A DNA stretch of 64,000 nt, taken from contig CAIMWE010000076.1 of assembly GCA_903845115.1 (NCBI GenBank), positions 1 to 64,000 on the forward strand. Direction: 5' to 3'. How positions within the stretch are numbered: position 1 is the first letter of the stretch; each line of letters opens with the position of its first letter. Source of the DNA: an uncultured Acidobacteriota bacterium. Lineage in GTDB: Bacteria; Acidobacteriota; Thermoanaerobaculia; UBA5066. The notes under the pieces are model-generated. The model ran no database searches. It was given only the letters and a program-made list of their open reading frames with translations, and was not told where the DNA came from. A program made the translations under genes and the position numbers. Shown piece by piece: positions 8,199 to 16,064 of the stretch.

Positions 8199-9031
8199 CG
8201 CTTCGATTAGGCCTCCTCGCCGCCATCGTCTCCCTGCTCCCCATGGTCGCGGGCGGCGCGGAGCCGCCGCGGCGGGCCGTGGACGTCGTCCCGGGAGCGG
8301 TCGTCCGCTGGGACGCGCGGCCCGGGGACCGGTGTGCGAAGGCCGCCGAGAGCTGGGAGCCCCTGGGCGGTGCCTGCTATTTCGGCGTGGACATCCGCCT
8401 CGCCCCGGGGACGCTCGAGGTCGCGCTCCTCCGCGACCAGGCGCGCGAGACCCTGCTCCTGAACGTCGGTCCGGCGCCGTACCACGAGGAACGTCTCTCC
8501 CTCGACCCGCGCAAGGTGACCCTCTCGAAGAAGGACCAGGAGCGGGCGAAGCGGGAATGGCAGGAGGTCGCTCCGGTCTTCGACCTGCGCGGCCCGGCCC
8601 GCTTCGCGCTCCCGCTCGCCGCGCCGCTGGCGGGCGCTCCTCCCGCGCGGAACTTCGGGACCCGCCGCGTCCTGAACGGCGAGGCCCGTTCCCCCCACGG
8701 CGGGGCCGACTACAAGGCGGCCACCGGGACGCCGGTCCTGGCGGTGGCTCCGGGGCGGGTCGCCTTCGTCGCGAACCACTTCTTCTCGGGGCGGGGCGTC
8801 TACGTCGACCACGGCGACGGCCTGATCTCGATGTCGATGCACCTCTCCCGGGTGGACGTGAAGGCGGGCCAGGAGGTCCGCGCCGGCGACCGCCTGGGCC
8901 TCTCCGGCGCGACGGGACGGGTCAGCGGCCCGCACCTCCACTTCGGCCTCCGTTGGCGCGGCGCCACGGTCGATCCCTCGGTCCTGATCGGCTCCACCGC
9001 CCACCTGGTGGCCGTTCCCGCCGTTCCGTGA
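8195..9031 (+). CDS. M23 family metallopeptidase (LytM/endopeptidase type), exported
   Basis: The 278-residue protein has a signal peptide (residues 1 to about 21, LGLLAAIVSLLPMVAGGAE). A beta-rich middle region follows, then a C-terminal lysostaphin/LytM domain with all the zinc-site elements: HGGADYK, YVDHGDGLISMSMHL and GPHLHFGLRW. Family members cleave peptidoglycan cross-bridges or act as LytM activators in the periplasm. It is translationally coupled to the upstream radical SAM gene, an unexpected pairing whose functional meaning is unclear. Confidence 0.9.
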   Translation: MTLRLGLLAAIVSLLPMVAGGAEPPRRAVDVVPGAVVRWDARPGDRCAKAAESWEPLGGACYFGVDIRLAPGTLEVALLRDQARETLLLNVGPAPYHEERLSLDPRKVTLSKKDQERAKREWQEVAPVFDLRGPARFALPLAAPLAGAPPARNFGTRRVLNGEARSPHGGADYKAATGTPVLAVAPGRVAFVANHFFSGRGVYVDHGDGLISMSMHLSRVDVKAGQEVRAGDRLGLSGATGRVSGPHLHFGLRWRGATVDPSVLIGSTAHLVAVPAVP

Positions 9032-9259
9032 GAGACTGACGCCTCCGCGCTCGCGGGAAGGCTCCTCCATCCTCGGTGGAGCCACCCGGCGGCCGGAACG
9101 ACCTCAGCCTGGACCTTAGACGGTCCGAAACGGCGGCCTCACCGGCGAATCCACCGTTCCCCTCGAAAGATCCACGCCGGACAACGTGACGCGGTGCAGC
9201 GCCCGCCCGTGGGCGGAGCGTCGAGCCCGGCGCCGCGAAAGGAAACGGTCTTCGCACCC

Positions 9260-10690
9260 ATGCCCTTCTCATCCTTTGGCCTCCACCCCGACCTGTTGCG
9301 CGGCGTCAAGGAGCTCGGCTTCACCCGCCCGACCCCCATCCAGAACGACGCGATCCCCCCCGCGATGGAGGGGCGCGACCTCCTCGCCTGCGCCATGACC
9401 GGCAGCGGGAAGACCGCCGCCTTCGTCCTCCCGATCCTGCACCGGCTCTACGGGAAGCCGCGGGGGAGGACCCGCGCCCTGGTGATCACCCCGACCCGCG
9501 AGCTGGCCGCCCAGATCGACGAGCACCTCCGCGAGCTGGCCATCCACACGCCGATGTCGGGTGCCGCCGTCTTCGGCGGCGTCGGGATGGGGCCGCAGGA
9601 GCACGCCTTCCGGAGCGGCGTCGACGTCATCGTCGCCACGCCCGGACGCCTCCTGGACCACTTCCGCTTCCCGTACGCCAAGCTGGAGCACCTCGAGGTC
9701 CTCGTGATCGACGAGGCCGACCGGATGCTCGACATGGGCTTCCTCCCCGATATCCGGCGGGTCCTCCGGCACCTCCCCCAGAAGCGGCAGACCCTCTTCT
9801 TCTCGGCCACGATGCCGGAGCCGATCGTCATCCTCTCGCGCGAGATGCTGAAGAACCCCGCCACGATGAACATCGAGCGGAAGTCTCAGCCTGCCGTCGG
9901 CATCACCCAGGCGCTCTACCCGGTGCCGCAGGACCTCAAGTCGCACCTCCTGCTGGAGCTCCTCAAGCGGGGGGACGTGAAGAGCGTCATCGCCTTCACC
10001 CGGACGAAGCACCGGGCGAACCGCCTCTCGGACTTCCTCGTCAAGCACGGAGTCGACGCCGTCAAGATCCACGGCAACCGGTCGCAGGCCCAGCGGACCG
10101 ACGCCCTGAAGGGGTTCAAGGAGGGCAAGTACCGCGTCCTCGTCGCCACCGACATCGCGGCGCGCGGCATCGACGTGGAGGACCTCTCCCACGTCATCAA
10201 CTTCGACGTCCCGCACGTCCCCGAGGACTACATCCACCGTGTCGGCCGGACCGCCCGCGCCGAAGCGACGGGAGACGCGTTCACGTTCGTCTCGGCCGAG
10301 GAGGAGGGCGACCTCCGGGCGATCGAGCGTGAGATCGGCAAGCGGCTCCCCCGGATCACCGTCCCGGGATTCGACTACCAGACGAAGCCGGCCGACAAGT
10401 TCGAGATCCCGATCGGCGAGAGGATCGCCCAGATCCGCGCCCGGAAGTCCGAGGAGCGGGCCCGGGCGAAGGAGAAGCTCGACCGGCGAGCGAGGACCGA
10501 CAACGAGCAGCGCCTCCGCTCCGTGGCCCGGCCGGGGACGCCCTCCTCGGGCCCGGCGCGCCCTGGCGCCCTCAGCCGGATCGGCGGCCCGTCGCGGCCG
10601 CAGGGGCAGCCGGCACGTCCACAGGGATCGGGACCCCGCCCCCAGGGCTCCGGGCCACGCCCCCAGGCGCCGGCCTCCCGCGGGCGCTGA
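9260..10690 (+). CDS. DEAD-box RNA helicase (RhlE-like)
   Basis: The protein carries every DEAD-box motif: GFTRPTPIQ (Q motif), AMTGSGKT (Walker A, about residues 45-52), PTRELA, TPGR, VIDEADRMLDMGF, SAT, a helicase C domain with ARGIDVEDLSHVINFD, and HRVGRTAR. The C-terminal tail (from about residue 380) is basic and low-complexity with repeated PQGSGPRPQ units, typical of RNA-binding tails. I place the start at ATG 9260, where family similarity begins and AAAGGA is upstream; an in-frame GTG at 9194 would add 22 residues. The 228-base region upstream contains several short hairpins (for example 9111-9126), so a long structured leader is possible. Confidence 0.9.
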   Translation: MPFSSFGLHPDLLRGVKELGFTRPTPIQNDAIPPAMEGRDLLACAMTGSGKTAAFVLPILHRLYGKPRGRTRALVITPTRELAAQIDEHLRELAIHTPMSGAAVFGGVGMGPQEHAFRSGVDVIVATPGRLLDHFRFPYAKLEHLEVLVIDEADRMLDMGFLPDIRRVLRHLPQKRQTLFFSATMPEPIVILSREMLKNPATMNIERKSQPAVGITQALYPVPQDLKSHLLLELLKRGDVKSVIAFTRTKHRANRLSDFLVKHGVDAVKIHGNRSQAQRTDALKGFKEGKYRVLVATDIAARGIDVEDLSHVINFDVPHVPEDYIHRVGRTARAEATGDAFTFVSAEEEGDLRAIEREIGKRLPRITVPGFDYQTKPADKFEIPIGERIAQIRARKSEERARAKEKLDRRARTDNEQRLRSVARPGTPSSGPARPGALSRIGGPSRPQGQPARPQGSGPRPQGSGPRPQAPASRGR

Positions 10691-10694
10691 CTCT

Positions 10695-12395
10695 TCAGGC
10701 GCGGCCGGGCGGCTCGTCCATCGCGAGCGCCCGGCTCTCCGCCCGGTGGCCCTTCTCCGCGTCGACCAGGTTGGCGAGGGGACGGGCGCACCAGCGGGCG
10801 GCGGCCATCGAGGCGCGCGGATCGCCGCCGTTTGCCTCGCACCAGTCGGCGTGCTGGAGCATCAGCGAGGCGGCGGTGACCCGGGAGAGGCCGAGGGCGA
10901 AGGAGCGGGCCGAGGCTTCCGCCAGCTCGGCGTCGTCCGCCATCCGCCGCGCGTGTGCCGAGAGCGCCTCTACGGCCTGGCGGACCCGGGCCGAGGCCTC
11001 CCCGAGCCGGGGAGACCGGACCGAACCGGCCCGGACGGCTGCGCCGCGCAGGAGGGGCTCCAGCGCGCGCTCCTTCCGGATCGCCCGGAGCGCGTCGAGG
11101 GAGAGGACGTCGGTCGTCCCCTCCCAGATCGCGAGGACCTGGGCGTCGCGGAGGAGGACCGGCAGACCGGTCTCCTCGACGTAGCCGGCGCCGCCGAAGG
11201 TCTCCAGCACCTCGCTCGCGACGGCGACTCCCTGCTTCGCCGTGGAGAGCTTCGTGAGCGGCGTCAGAAGCCGCATCTCGGCCGCCTCCTCCTCCGTCGC
11301 CGTGCCGCACTCCACCTTTCCCATCAGCGCGACGAGGTGGAAGGTCAGCTGAAATGCGGCGTGCAGCTCGACCTCGAGGCCCGCGAGCGTCTCGACGAAG
11401 AGCGGGTGCTCGAAGAGGCGCTTTCCGAATGCGGTCCGGCGGCGCGCCCAGTCCCGCGACAGCGCGATCCCGCGCCGCATCAGCGAGACGGCCGAGATGG
11501 CGTTGTAGATCCGGGTCAGGTTGAAGAGCGTCGAGATCTGCTTCACGCCGGCCCCCGGCACCCCCACGAGGCGGGCCTCCGTACCGTCCAGCGTCAGCTC
11601 CGCCGTGGGGAGGGCCTTCGTCCCCAGCTTGTCCTTCAGGCGGTGGACGCGGATGCCGTTCGGTCCGCCGTCGGCTCCCACGGTCTCGAGATAGAAGAGG
11701 GAGAGCCCGCGGCTGCCGGGCACGCTCCGGCCCCCCTCCTCGATCCGGGCGAGCGTCATCGCCATCGGCGACGTCGCCGCCGACGTGAACCACTTGTCCC
11801 CGAAGAGGCGCCAGGTCTCGCCCTCCCGGCGGGCGACGGTCTCGGAGGTGCCGACGTCGGACCCGCCGGTCCGCTCCGTCATCCACTGCCCGGAGGTCCA
11901 GAAGAGCCCGGGGTCCCGCGAGACGAGCCGCGGGAGGACCCGCTCCCGGAGGTCGGCGTCCCCGTGGACCTCGATCAGGCGCGCCGCACCGTCCGTCATC
12001 GCCAGCGGGCAGGTGAAGATCGCCGACGACGGGGTGTAGAGGTAGAGCTTCGCGAACTGGACGACCCTGCTGAGCGGACCGTACCGCCGCTCGTAGCCGG
12101 TCGCCACGAGCCCCTCCTCCGCCGCGACCGCCTCCAGCCGCTTCCACCCCTCGGCCACCTCGATCCGGTCGATCCGCCGCCCCCAGGGGTCGAACGAAAC
12201 GAGACGCGGGGCGTTCCGCTCGGCGTCCGCGGCCATCCCCGGCAGGTCGGCCGCAACCCGGCCGCCGAACCTGATGAGGTCCGGCTCCACCTCGGCGAGG
12301 AGGGGCGGAGGCAGGAGCCGGGAGAGGACGGAGCGGAGGAGGGAGTCCCCGAGGTACTGGTTGCCGAGAACCGGGCCGTCCTGGAAGAAGGTCAT
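10695..12395 (-). CDS. AidB-like acyl-CoA dehydrogenase family flavoprotein
   Basis: The 566-residue protein has acyl-CoA dehydrogenase organisation with the longer N- and C-terminal parts seen in AidB/ACAD11-type members. Characteristic segments are SGQWMTERTGGSDVGTSET (flavin/substrate region, about 165-183), LFGDKWFTSA, GIRVHRLKDKLGTKALPTAEL, and the C-terminal ETFGGAGYVEETGLPVLLRDAQVLAIWEGTTDVLSLD. E. coli AidB is linked to the alkylation response, but most relatives are poorly defined. Its 3' end comes within 4 bases of the convergent helicase gene. It diverges from the SPFH operon at 12529. Confidence 0.88.
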   Translation of the reverse strand: MTFFQDGPVLGNQYLGDSLLRSVLSRLLPPPLLAEVEPDLIRFGGRVAADLPGMAADAERNAPRLVSFDPWGRRIDRIEVAEGWKRLEAVAAEEGLVATGYERRYGPLSRVVQFAKLYLYTPSSAIFTCPLAMTDGAARLIEVHGDADLRERVLPRLVSRDPGLFWTSGQWMTERTGGSDVGTSETVARREGETWRLFGDKWFTSAATSPMAMTLARIEEGGRSVPGSRGLSLFYLETVGADGGPNGIRVHRLKDKLGTKALPTAELTLDGTEARLVGVPGAGVKQISTLFNLTRIYNAISAVSLMRRGIALSRDWARRRTAFGKRLFEHPLFVETLAGLEVELHAAFQLTFHLVALMGKVECGTATEEEAAEMRLLTPLTKLSTAKQGVAVASEVLETFGGAGYVEETGLPVLLRDAQVLAIWEGTTDVLSLDALRAIRKERALEPLLRGAAVRAGSVRSPRLGEASARVRQAVEALSAHARRMADDAELAEASARSFALGLSRVTAASLMLQHADWCEANGGDPRASMAAARWCARPLANLVDAEKGHRAESRALAMDEPPGRA

Positions 12396-12496
12396 GCCTC
12401 ACCCCCGACACGCCCAGTCTAGGAGCCACCCCGCCCGAACGGAAGGGTCGCTCCCCGCCCGGGGGAAACCTTCGGACGCGGGGGCCGTAATTTCGC

Positions 12497-12502
12497 TAGA
12501 CT
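12497..12502 (+). promoter_or_regulatory. Candidate -10 box TAGACT upstream of the SPFH operon
   Basis: TAGACT lies 26 bases before the last base ahead of ATG 12529. A strong Shine-Dalgarno stretch (AAGGAGG, 12518-12524) lies between them. It matches the hexamers upstream of 6579 and 40285. No good -35 hexamer was found at the expected spacing. Confidence 0.4.
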
Positions 12503-12528
12503 GTTCCGCCAAGACATAAGGAGGCGCC

Positions 12529-13695
12529 ATGGGCCTGCTCGACAACATCAAGCAGCAGATCGGGTCGCAGTTCATCGAGATCCTGCAGTGGCTGGACGAC
12601 ACGACCGACTCGCTCGTCTACCGCTTCCCCGTCTACAACCAGGAGATCAAGATGGGGGCGCAGCTGACCGTTCGCGAGAACCAGGTCGCGCTCTTCGTCA
12701 ACGAGGGGAAAGCGGCCGACCTCTTCACTCCGGGCCGGTACGAGCTCACCACCCAGAACATCCCGATCCTGACGACCCTCCGGGGCTGGAAGTACGGCTT
12801 CCAGTCGCCCTTCAAGGCCGAGGTCTACTTTTTCAACACCCGCCTCTTCACCGACCTGAAGTGGGGGACGACGAACCCCGTGATGATGCGCGACTCCGAG
12901 TTCGGGATGATCCGGCTCCGCGCCTTCGGGACCTACGCGATGAAGATCGCCGACCCGAAGCTCTTCTTCAACACGATCGTCGGGACGCAGGGGCTCACGA
13001 CGACCGAGGAGATCACCGGGCAGCTCCGGTCGATCGTCCTGTCGAAGCTCTCCGACGCGCTCGCGGAGTCGAAGATCCCGGCGCTCGACCTCGCCTCCAA
13101 GTACGACGAGCTGTCGAACTTCGGCAAGGGGCGGATCGGCCCCGAGTTCGGCGCCTTCGGCCTCGAGCTGTCGAAGTTCTTCATCGAGAACGTCTCGCTC
13201 CCCGAGGAGGTCGAGGCCGCCATCGACCAGCGTTCCAAGCTGGGAATCCTCGGCGACCGGCTGGGGCAGTACACCCAGCTCCAGGCGGCGGACGCGATGA
13301 AGGTCGCCGCCGCGAACCCGGGCGGCGTCGCCGGAGCGGGCGTCGGCATCGGCGCCGGCGTGGCGATGGGCCAGGCGATGGGGCAGGCCTTCGGCATGAG
13401 CGGCGCGGGCGGCGCCGGGGCCTCCGCGGCCCCTCCGCCGGCGCCCGGCGGCGCGGCTCCTCCGCCCCCCCCCGGGGCGCCGAGCGCCCCCCGGTGGTCG
13501 CTCACCGTGGACGGAAAGACCTACGGCCCCTATACCGACGAGGCGCTGAAGGGGATGTTGGCCGCCGGCCAGGTCGCCCCGACGACCCTCGCCTGGTGCC
13601 CGGGAGCCGCCGGCTGGGCCCCGGTCCAGAGCTACACGGAGTTCGGGGCCGGAGCGGCGCCCCCGCCTCCGCCCCCCCCGCCGGCCGGCCGCTGA
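12529..13695 (+). CDS. SPFH domain protein with C-terminal GYF_2 domain
   Basis: The 388-residue protein has an SPFH/band-7-like domain (about 20-250) of the YdjI/virion-core-like subgroup: VYRFPVYNQEIKMGAQLTVRE, FTPGRYELTTQNIP, FFNTRLFTDLKWGT, RLRAFGTYAMKIADPKLF. A Gly/Ala/Pro-rich linker follows, then a GYF_2 domain (about 323-365: WSLTVDGKTYGPYTDEALKGML...LAWCPGAAGW) and a proline tail. There is no signal peptide. SPFH proteins form membrane-associated oligomeric scaffolds. AAGGAGG sits 4 bases before the ATG. The zinc-ribbon gene follows after 9 bases, so the two form a pair. Confidence 0.88.
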   Translation: MGLLDNIKQQIGSQFIEILQWLDDTTDSLVYRFPVYNQEIKMGAQLTVRENQVALFVNEGKAADLFTPGRYELTTQNIPILTTLRGWKYGFQSPFKAEVYFFNTRLFTDLKWGTTNPVMMRDSEFGMIRLRAFGTYAMKIADPKLFFNTIVGTQGLTTTEEITGQLRSIVLSKLSDALAESKIPALDLASKYDELSNFGKGRIGPEFGAFGLELSKFFIENVSLPEEVEAAIDQRSKLGILGDRLGQYTQLQAADAMKVAAANPGGVAGAGVGIGAGVAMGQAMGQAFGMSGAGGAGASAAPPPAPGGAAPPPPPGAPSAPRWSLTVDGKTYGPYTDEALKGMLAAGQVAPTTLAWCPGAAGWAPVQSYTEFGAGAAPPPPPPPPAGR

Positions 13696-13704
13696 TCCCG
13701 GCCG

Positions 13705-14877
13705 GTGGCACAGACCGTTCGCCCCGCGGGCCCTGACGGGGGACCCTCCGCCGCCGCGGCGCGGCCGCAGGACTTTGCGGCCGTGCCCGCGGGGGTGAAA
13801 GGGGCGATCGCCGCGAAGGTCCGGAAGTTCCCGTGCGAGAAGTGTGGGGCGGACGTGGTCTGGAACCCCGGGGCCGCCACCCTCAAGTGCCCCTACTGCG
13901 GGGCCGCGCGCGCGGTCCCGACCGTTCCCTCCGAGATCCGGGAGCATCCGATCGAGGAGGCCCTCCGGTCGCCGAGGGACCTCGGATGGGGCGCCGAACG
14001 CAAGGCGGTCAAGTGCACGCGGTGCGGGGCCGTGACGACCCTCGAACCGGGCGTCGCCGCCTCCAGCTGCGCCTTCTGCGCCACCCCGGCCGTCGTCGAG
14101 GCGCCCCCGGACGGCTCGATGATCCGGCCGGAGGGGCTCCTCCCGTTTCGCGTCGACCGCAACGGGGCCGTGGGGAAGTTCCGGACCTGGGTCCAGGGGC
14201 TCTGGTTCCGCCCGAACGACCTGAAGAGCAGGTCCTCCGTCACGGGGCTCTCGGGGGTCTACGTCCCGTTCTGGACGTTCGACGCCGCTACCCACTCCCT
14301 CTGGACCGCCGAGGCCGGTTTCACCTACTACGTGGACGTCGAGGTGGAGGAGAACGGCAAGACCGTCGTGCGCCGCGAGCAGCGCGTCCGCTGGGAGCCG
14401 GCCGAGGGGATCCTGGAGAAGTTCTTCGACGACGTCCCGGTGGCCGCCTCGAAGGGGCTCGACCGGCCGCTCAGCGAGGCGATCGAGCCGTTCCCGACCC
14501 AGGAGCTGGTCCCCTACGAGCCGTCGTACCTCTCGGGCTTCCTCGCGGAGGAGTACGCCGTCGGGGCCGAGGACGCGCTCTCGATCGCCCGGGACCGGAT
14601 GGCCGCCGAGATCCGCGCCGCCTGCTCCCGGGCCGTCCCCGGCGACACGCAGCGGAACCTGCAGGTCCAGACGGAATGGTCCGCCGTCACCTACAAGAAC
14701 GCCCTCCTCCCGGTCTGGATCGCCGCCTACGACTACGCCGGGAAGCCGTACCGTTTCCTGGTGAACGGCGTGACGGGGAAGGTCTCCGGCAAGGCTCCCT
14801 GGTCCTGGGTCAAGATCGGCCTGGCGGTCCTGGCCCTCCTGGGAGTCATCCTGATCGGTTATCTCAGCTCGAACTGA
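13705..14877 (+). CDS. Double zinc-ribbon protein with C-terminal membrane anchor
   Basis: The 390-residue protein has two zinc ribbons. The first is KFPCEKCGADVVWNP...LKCPYCGAAR (about 33-60) and the second is KCTRCGAVTTLEPG...CAFCATP (about 102-128). A large beta-rich domain of unknown function follows (about 145-350), and a single C-terminal membrane helix (about 366-387) is at the end. This resembles TFIIB-type zinc-ribbon membrane proteins that often lie beside YdjI/SPFH genes. Translation starts at GTG 13705, 9 bases after the SPFH stop. A complex with the SPFH protein is a reasonable inference; the biochemical role is unknown. Confidence 0.8.
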   Translation: MAQTVRPAGPDGGPSAAAARPQDFAAVPAGVKGAIAAKVRKFPCEKCGADVVWNPGAATLKCPYCGAARAVPTVPSEIREHPIEEALRSPRDLGWGAERKAVKCTRCGAVTTLEPGVAASSCAFCATPAVVEAPPDGSMIRPEGLLPFRVDRNGAVGKFRTWVQGLWFRPNDLKSRSSVTGLSGVYVPFWTFDAATHSLWTAEAGFTYYVDVEVEENGKTVVRREQRVRWEPAEGILEKFFDDVPVAASKGLDRPLSEAIEPFPTQELVPYEPSYLSGFLAEEYAVGAEDALSIARDRMAAEIRAACSRAVPGDTQRNLQVQTEWSAVTYKNALLPVWIAAYDYAGKPYRFLVNGVTGKVSGKAPWSWVKIGLAVLALLGVILIGYLSSN

Positions 14878-15001
14878 GGGGGACCGACCGGCTGCCATCT
14901 ACGATTGGCGCCATCCCTCGGTGTCCACTGAACCGGGGGACGTTCAGACCCCTCGTTTCGAAGGGCTGGAGCCGCGGCGGCTTCGCGGGTGCGAGCACAC
15001 A

Positions 15002-15421
15002 TCAGAGCCCGAGGATCTTGAGGAGCCTGGCGGTCGGATAGACGATGAGAGGCAGCTCCTCGAAGTCGTGGTCGTTCGACCAGATCGGGATCTCGAGCTT
15101 GAGCGCCAGGGCCGCCAGGGGCACGTCGCTCGGATCGCGATGGCCGAGATAGCGATGGGCCTGCTCGAGATGGCTTCGATAGTGCGGCTCCGAGATAACC
15201 TCGACCGGCAGGGCGGCGAGCTGCGCACTGACGTCGGGGCGACTGAGGCGGTACTTGGCGACCAGAATCGGCAGGTTCTCTTTCGCCTCGAGGAGAGTGA
15301 CGTCGGCGGTGACGATGGAAAGGGCGTCGGAGCGAAACACCCTGCGCGCGGCGCCGTTGACGGCGGCCGAGAGCAGGACGTTAGCGTCAGCTGCGATTTT
15401 TCCGGAGGGCTTGGATGTCAC
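15002..15421 (-). CDS. PIN-domain toxin (putative RNase)
   Basis: The 139-residue PIN-domain protein begins the fold with KIAADANVLLSAAVNG (first acidic residue D near position 12). An acidic residue follows in the middle (TLLEAKENL), with HRDPSDVPLAALALKLEIPIWSNDHDF carrying the later D residues. PIN toxins of VapC type are Mg-dependent RNases. The start overlaps the end of the upstream antitoxin gene by 35 bases, the typical toxin-antitoxin arrangement. Local G+C is visibly lower than in the flanking genes, consistent with horizontal acquisition. Confidence 0.85.
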   Translation of the reverse strand: MTSKPSGKIAADANVLLSAAVNGAARRVFRSDALSIVTADVTLLEAKENLPILVAKYRLSRPDVSAQLAALPVEVISEPHYRSHLEQAHRYLGHRDPSDVPLAALALKLEIPIWSNDHDFEELPLIVYPTARLLKILGL

Positions 15422-15662
15422 GTTCGATCTGAGCGTCGGTGATCCCGCGAGCTTTGAGCTGACGTGCCAGGCGGGCGCTCGTCTTGCGGTAGAGCTTGCG
15501 CCGCTCTTCGAGGGGGATCGTCTGGTCGGGATCGGGCAGAGGATGAAATACGCCCAGAATCTTGCCGCGAGCCGTGACCAGGACGGATTCGGTCGTCTGT
15601 GCGCGCTGAGACAGCTGACTCAGCGGAACGGTCTTCATGGGACTCATGGCGATGGTCTTCAA
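15387..15662 (-). CDS. Phd/YefM-like antitoxin of the PIN toxin
   Basis: The 91-residue protein has the compact N-terminal Phd/YefM-like fold (VPLSQLSQRAQTTESVLVTARGKILGVFHP) that binds DNA and the toxin, followed by a charged helical tail (EERRKLYRKTSARLARQLKARGIT) likely to wrap the PIN partner. TTG at 15662 has GGGAG at suitable spacing and gives the longest form; in-frame ATGs at 15647 and 15638 are alternatives. It precedes and overlaps the toxin gene by 35 bases. Such antitoxins usually repress their own promoter. Confidence 0.75.
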   Translation of the reverse strand: MKTIAMSPMKTVPLSQLSQRAQTTESVLVTARGKILGVFHPLPDPDQTIPLEERRKLYRKTSARLARQLKARGITDAQIERDIQALRKNRS

Positions 15663-15682
15663 GGGCTTCTCCCATTCGGAGT

Positions 15683-15883
15683 TTACCCTTCATCGAGTTC
15701 GTCGTCGGGTGGCTTCTCGGGGCCTCGGCCCGCTTCCCGCGCGACTTCACGCTCTCTCGGGTGTGTCCTTTCAAGCTCCCTCTCGAGGTGCGCCGTCGCG
15801 AGCCTGAGGTAGATCGACGTCGTCTGGACGGACGCGTGGCCGAGGAGGTTTCTGATGCTGATGAGGTCCGCTCCGCCTTCGCG
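15683..15883 (-). pseudogene. Tyrosine recombinase (XerD/phage integrase-like) C-terminal remnant
   Basis: The reading frame contains GADLISIRNLLGHASVQTTS followed by IYLRLATAHL. This is the C-terminal active-site block of tyrosine recombinases, with the conserved LLGHxS histidine and the nucleophile tyrosine. A normal C-terminal tail rich in charged residues follows. The preceding HxLRH segment and all N-terminal domains are absent: sequence upstream of about 15883 (codons back to 15973) no longer resembles an integrase. It is therefore a decayed fragment of an integrase gene, next to a toxin-antitoxin pair. Confidence 0.8.
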
Positions 15884-15918
15884 GATGTCTTCGTCCCCAT
15901 CAACGACGCGGTGGCGCT

Positions 15919-15932
15919 CCCCGTATACGGGG
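15919..15932. repeat. Perfect 14-base palindrome
   Basis: CCCCGTATACGGGG reads the same on both strands and lies just outside the preserved part of the recombinase remnant. It could be a regulatory dyad or part of an old recombination junction; nothing decides between these. Confidence 0.6.
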
Positions 15933-15951
15933 TGTCTCTGCTGATTCGCCA

Positions 15952-16032
15952 AGCCCGCGGATACGGCAGGCAAGTCTTCCCGACCGGACGTGGTGAGGTC
16001 ACGAGATCCCGGTCCAGCCGTATCCGCGGGCT
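15952..16032. repeat. Perfect 16-base inverted repeat with 49-base spacer
   Basis: AGCCCGCGGATACGGC (15952-15967) is the exact reverse complement of bases 16017-16032. The spacer is 49 bases. It lies between the recombinase remnant and the esterase gene. It may mark a mobile-element end or an attachment/hairpin structure, and could also act as a terminator for the esterase transcript arriving from the right. Confidence 0.7.
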
Positions 16033-16064
16033 AGCAAACCTCGCGAGCCCCCGCCGGTCCCCGT

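Noticed and set aside
9032-9259. Riboswitch or small RNA upstream of the DEAD-box helicase
   Set aside because: Only short hairpins are visible (such as GGACC/GGTCC at 9111-9126); no known class matches. It may simply be a structured leader or a terminator of the M23 gene.
10560-10690. Repeats at the helicase C-terminus as a tandem repeat locus
   Set aside because: The two or three units encode PQGSGPRPQ within a normal low-complexity RhlE-type tail; there is no sign of mobility.
10375-12429. 684-codon frame on the same strand as the acyl-CoA dehydrogenase, in another frame
   Set aside because: It is low-complexity Arg/Gly/Pro and covers a full-length AidB-like protein; no homology is visible.
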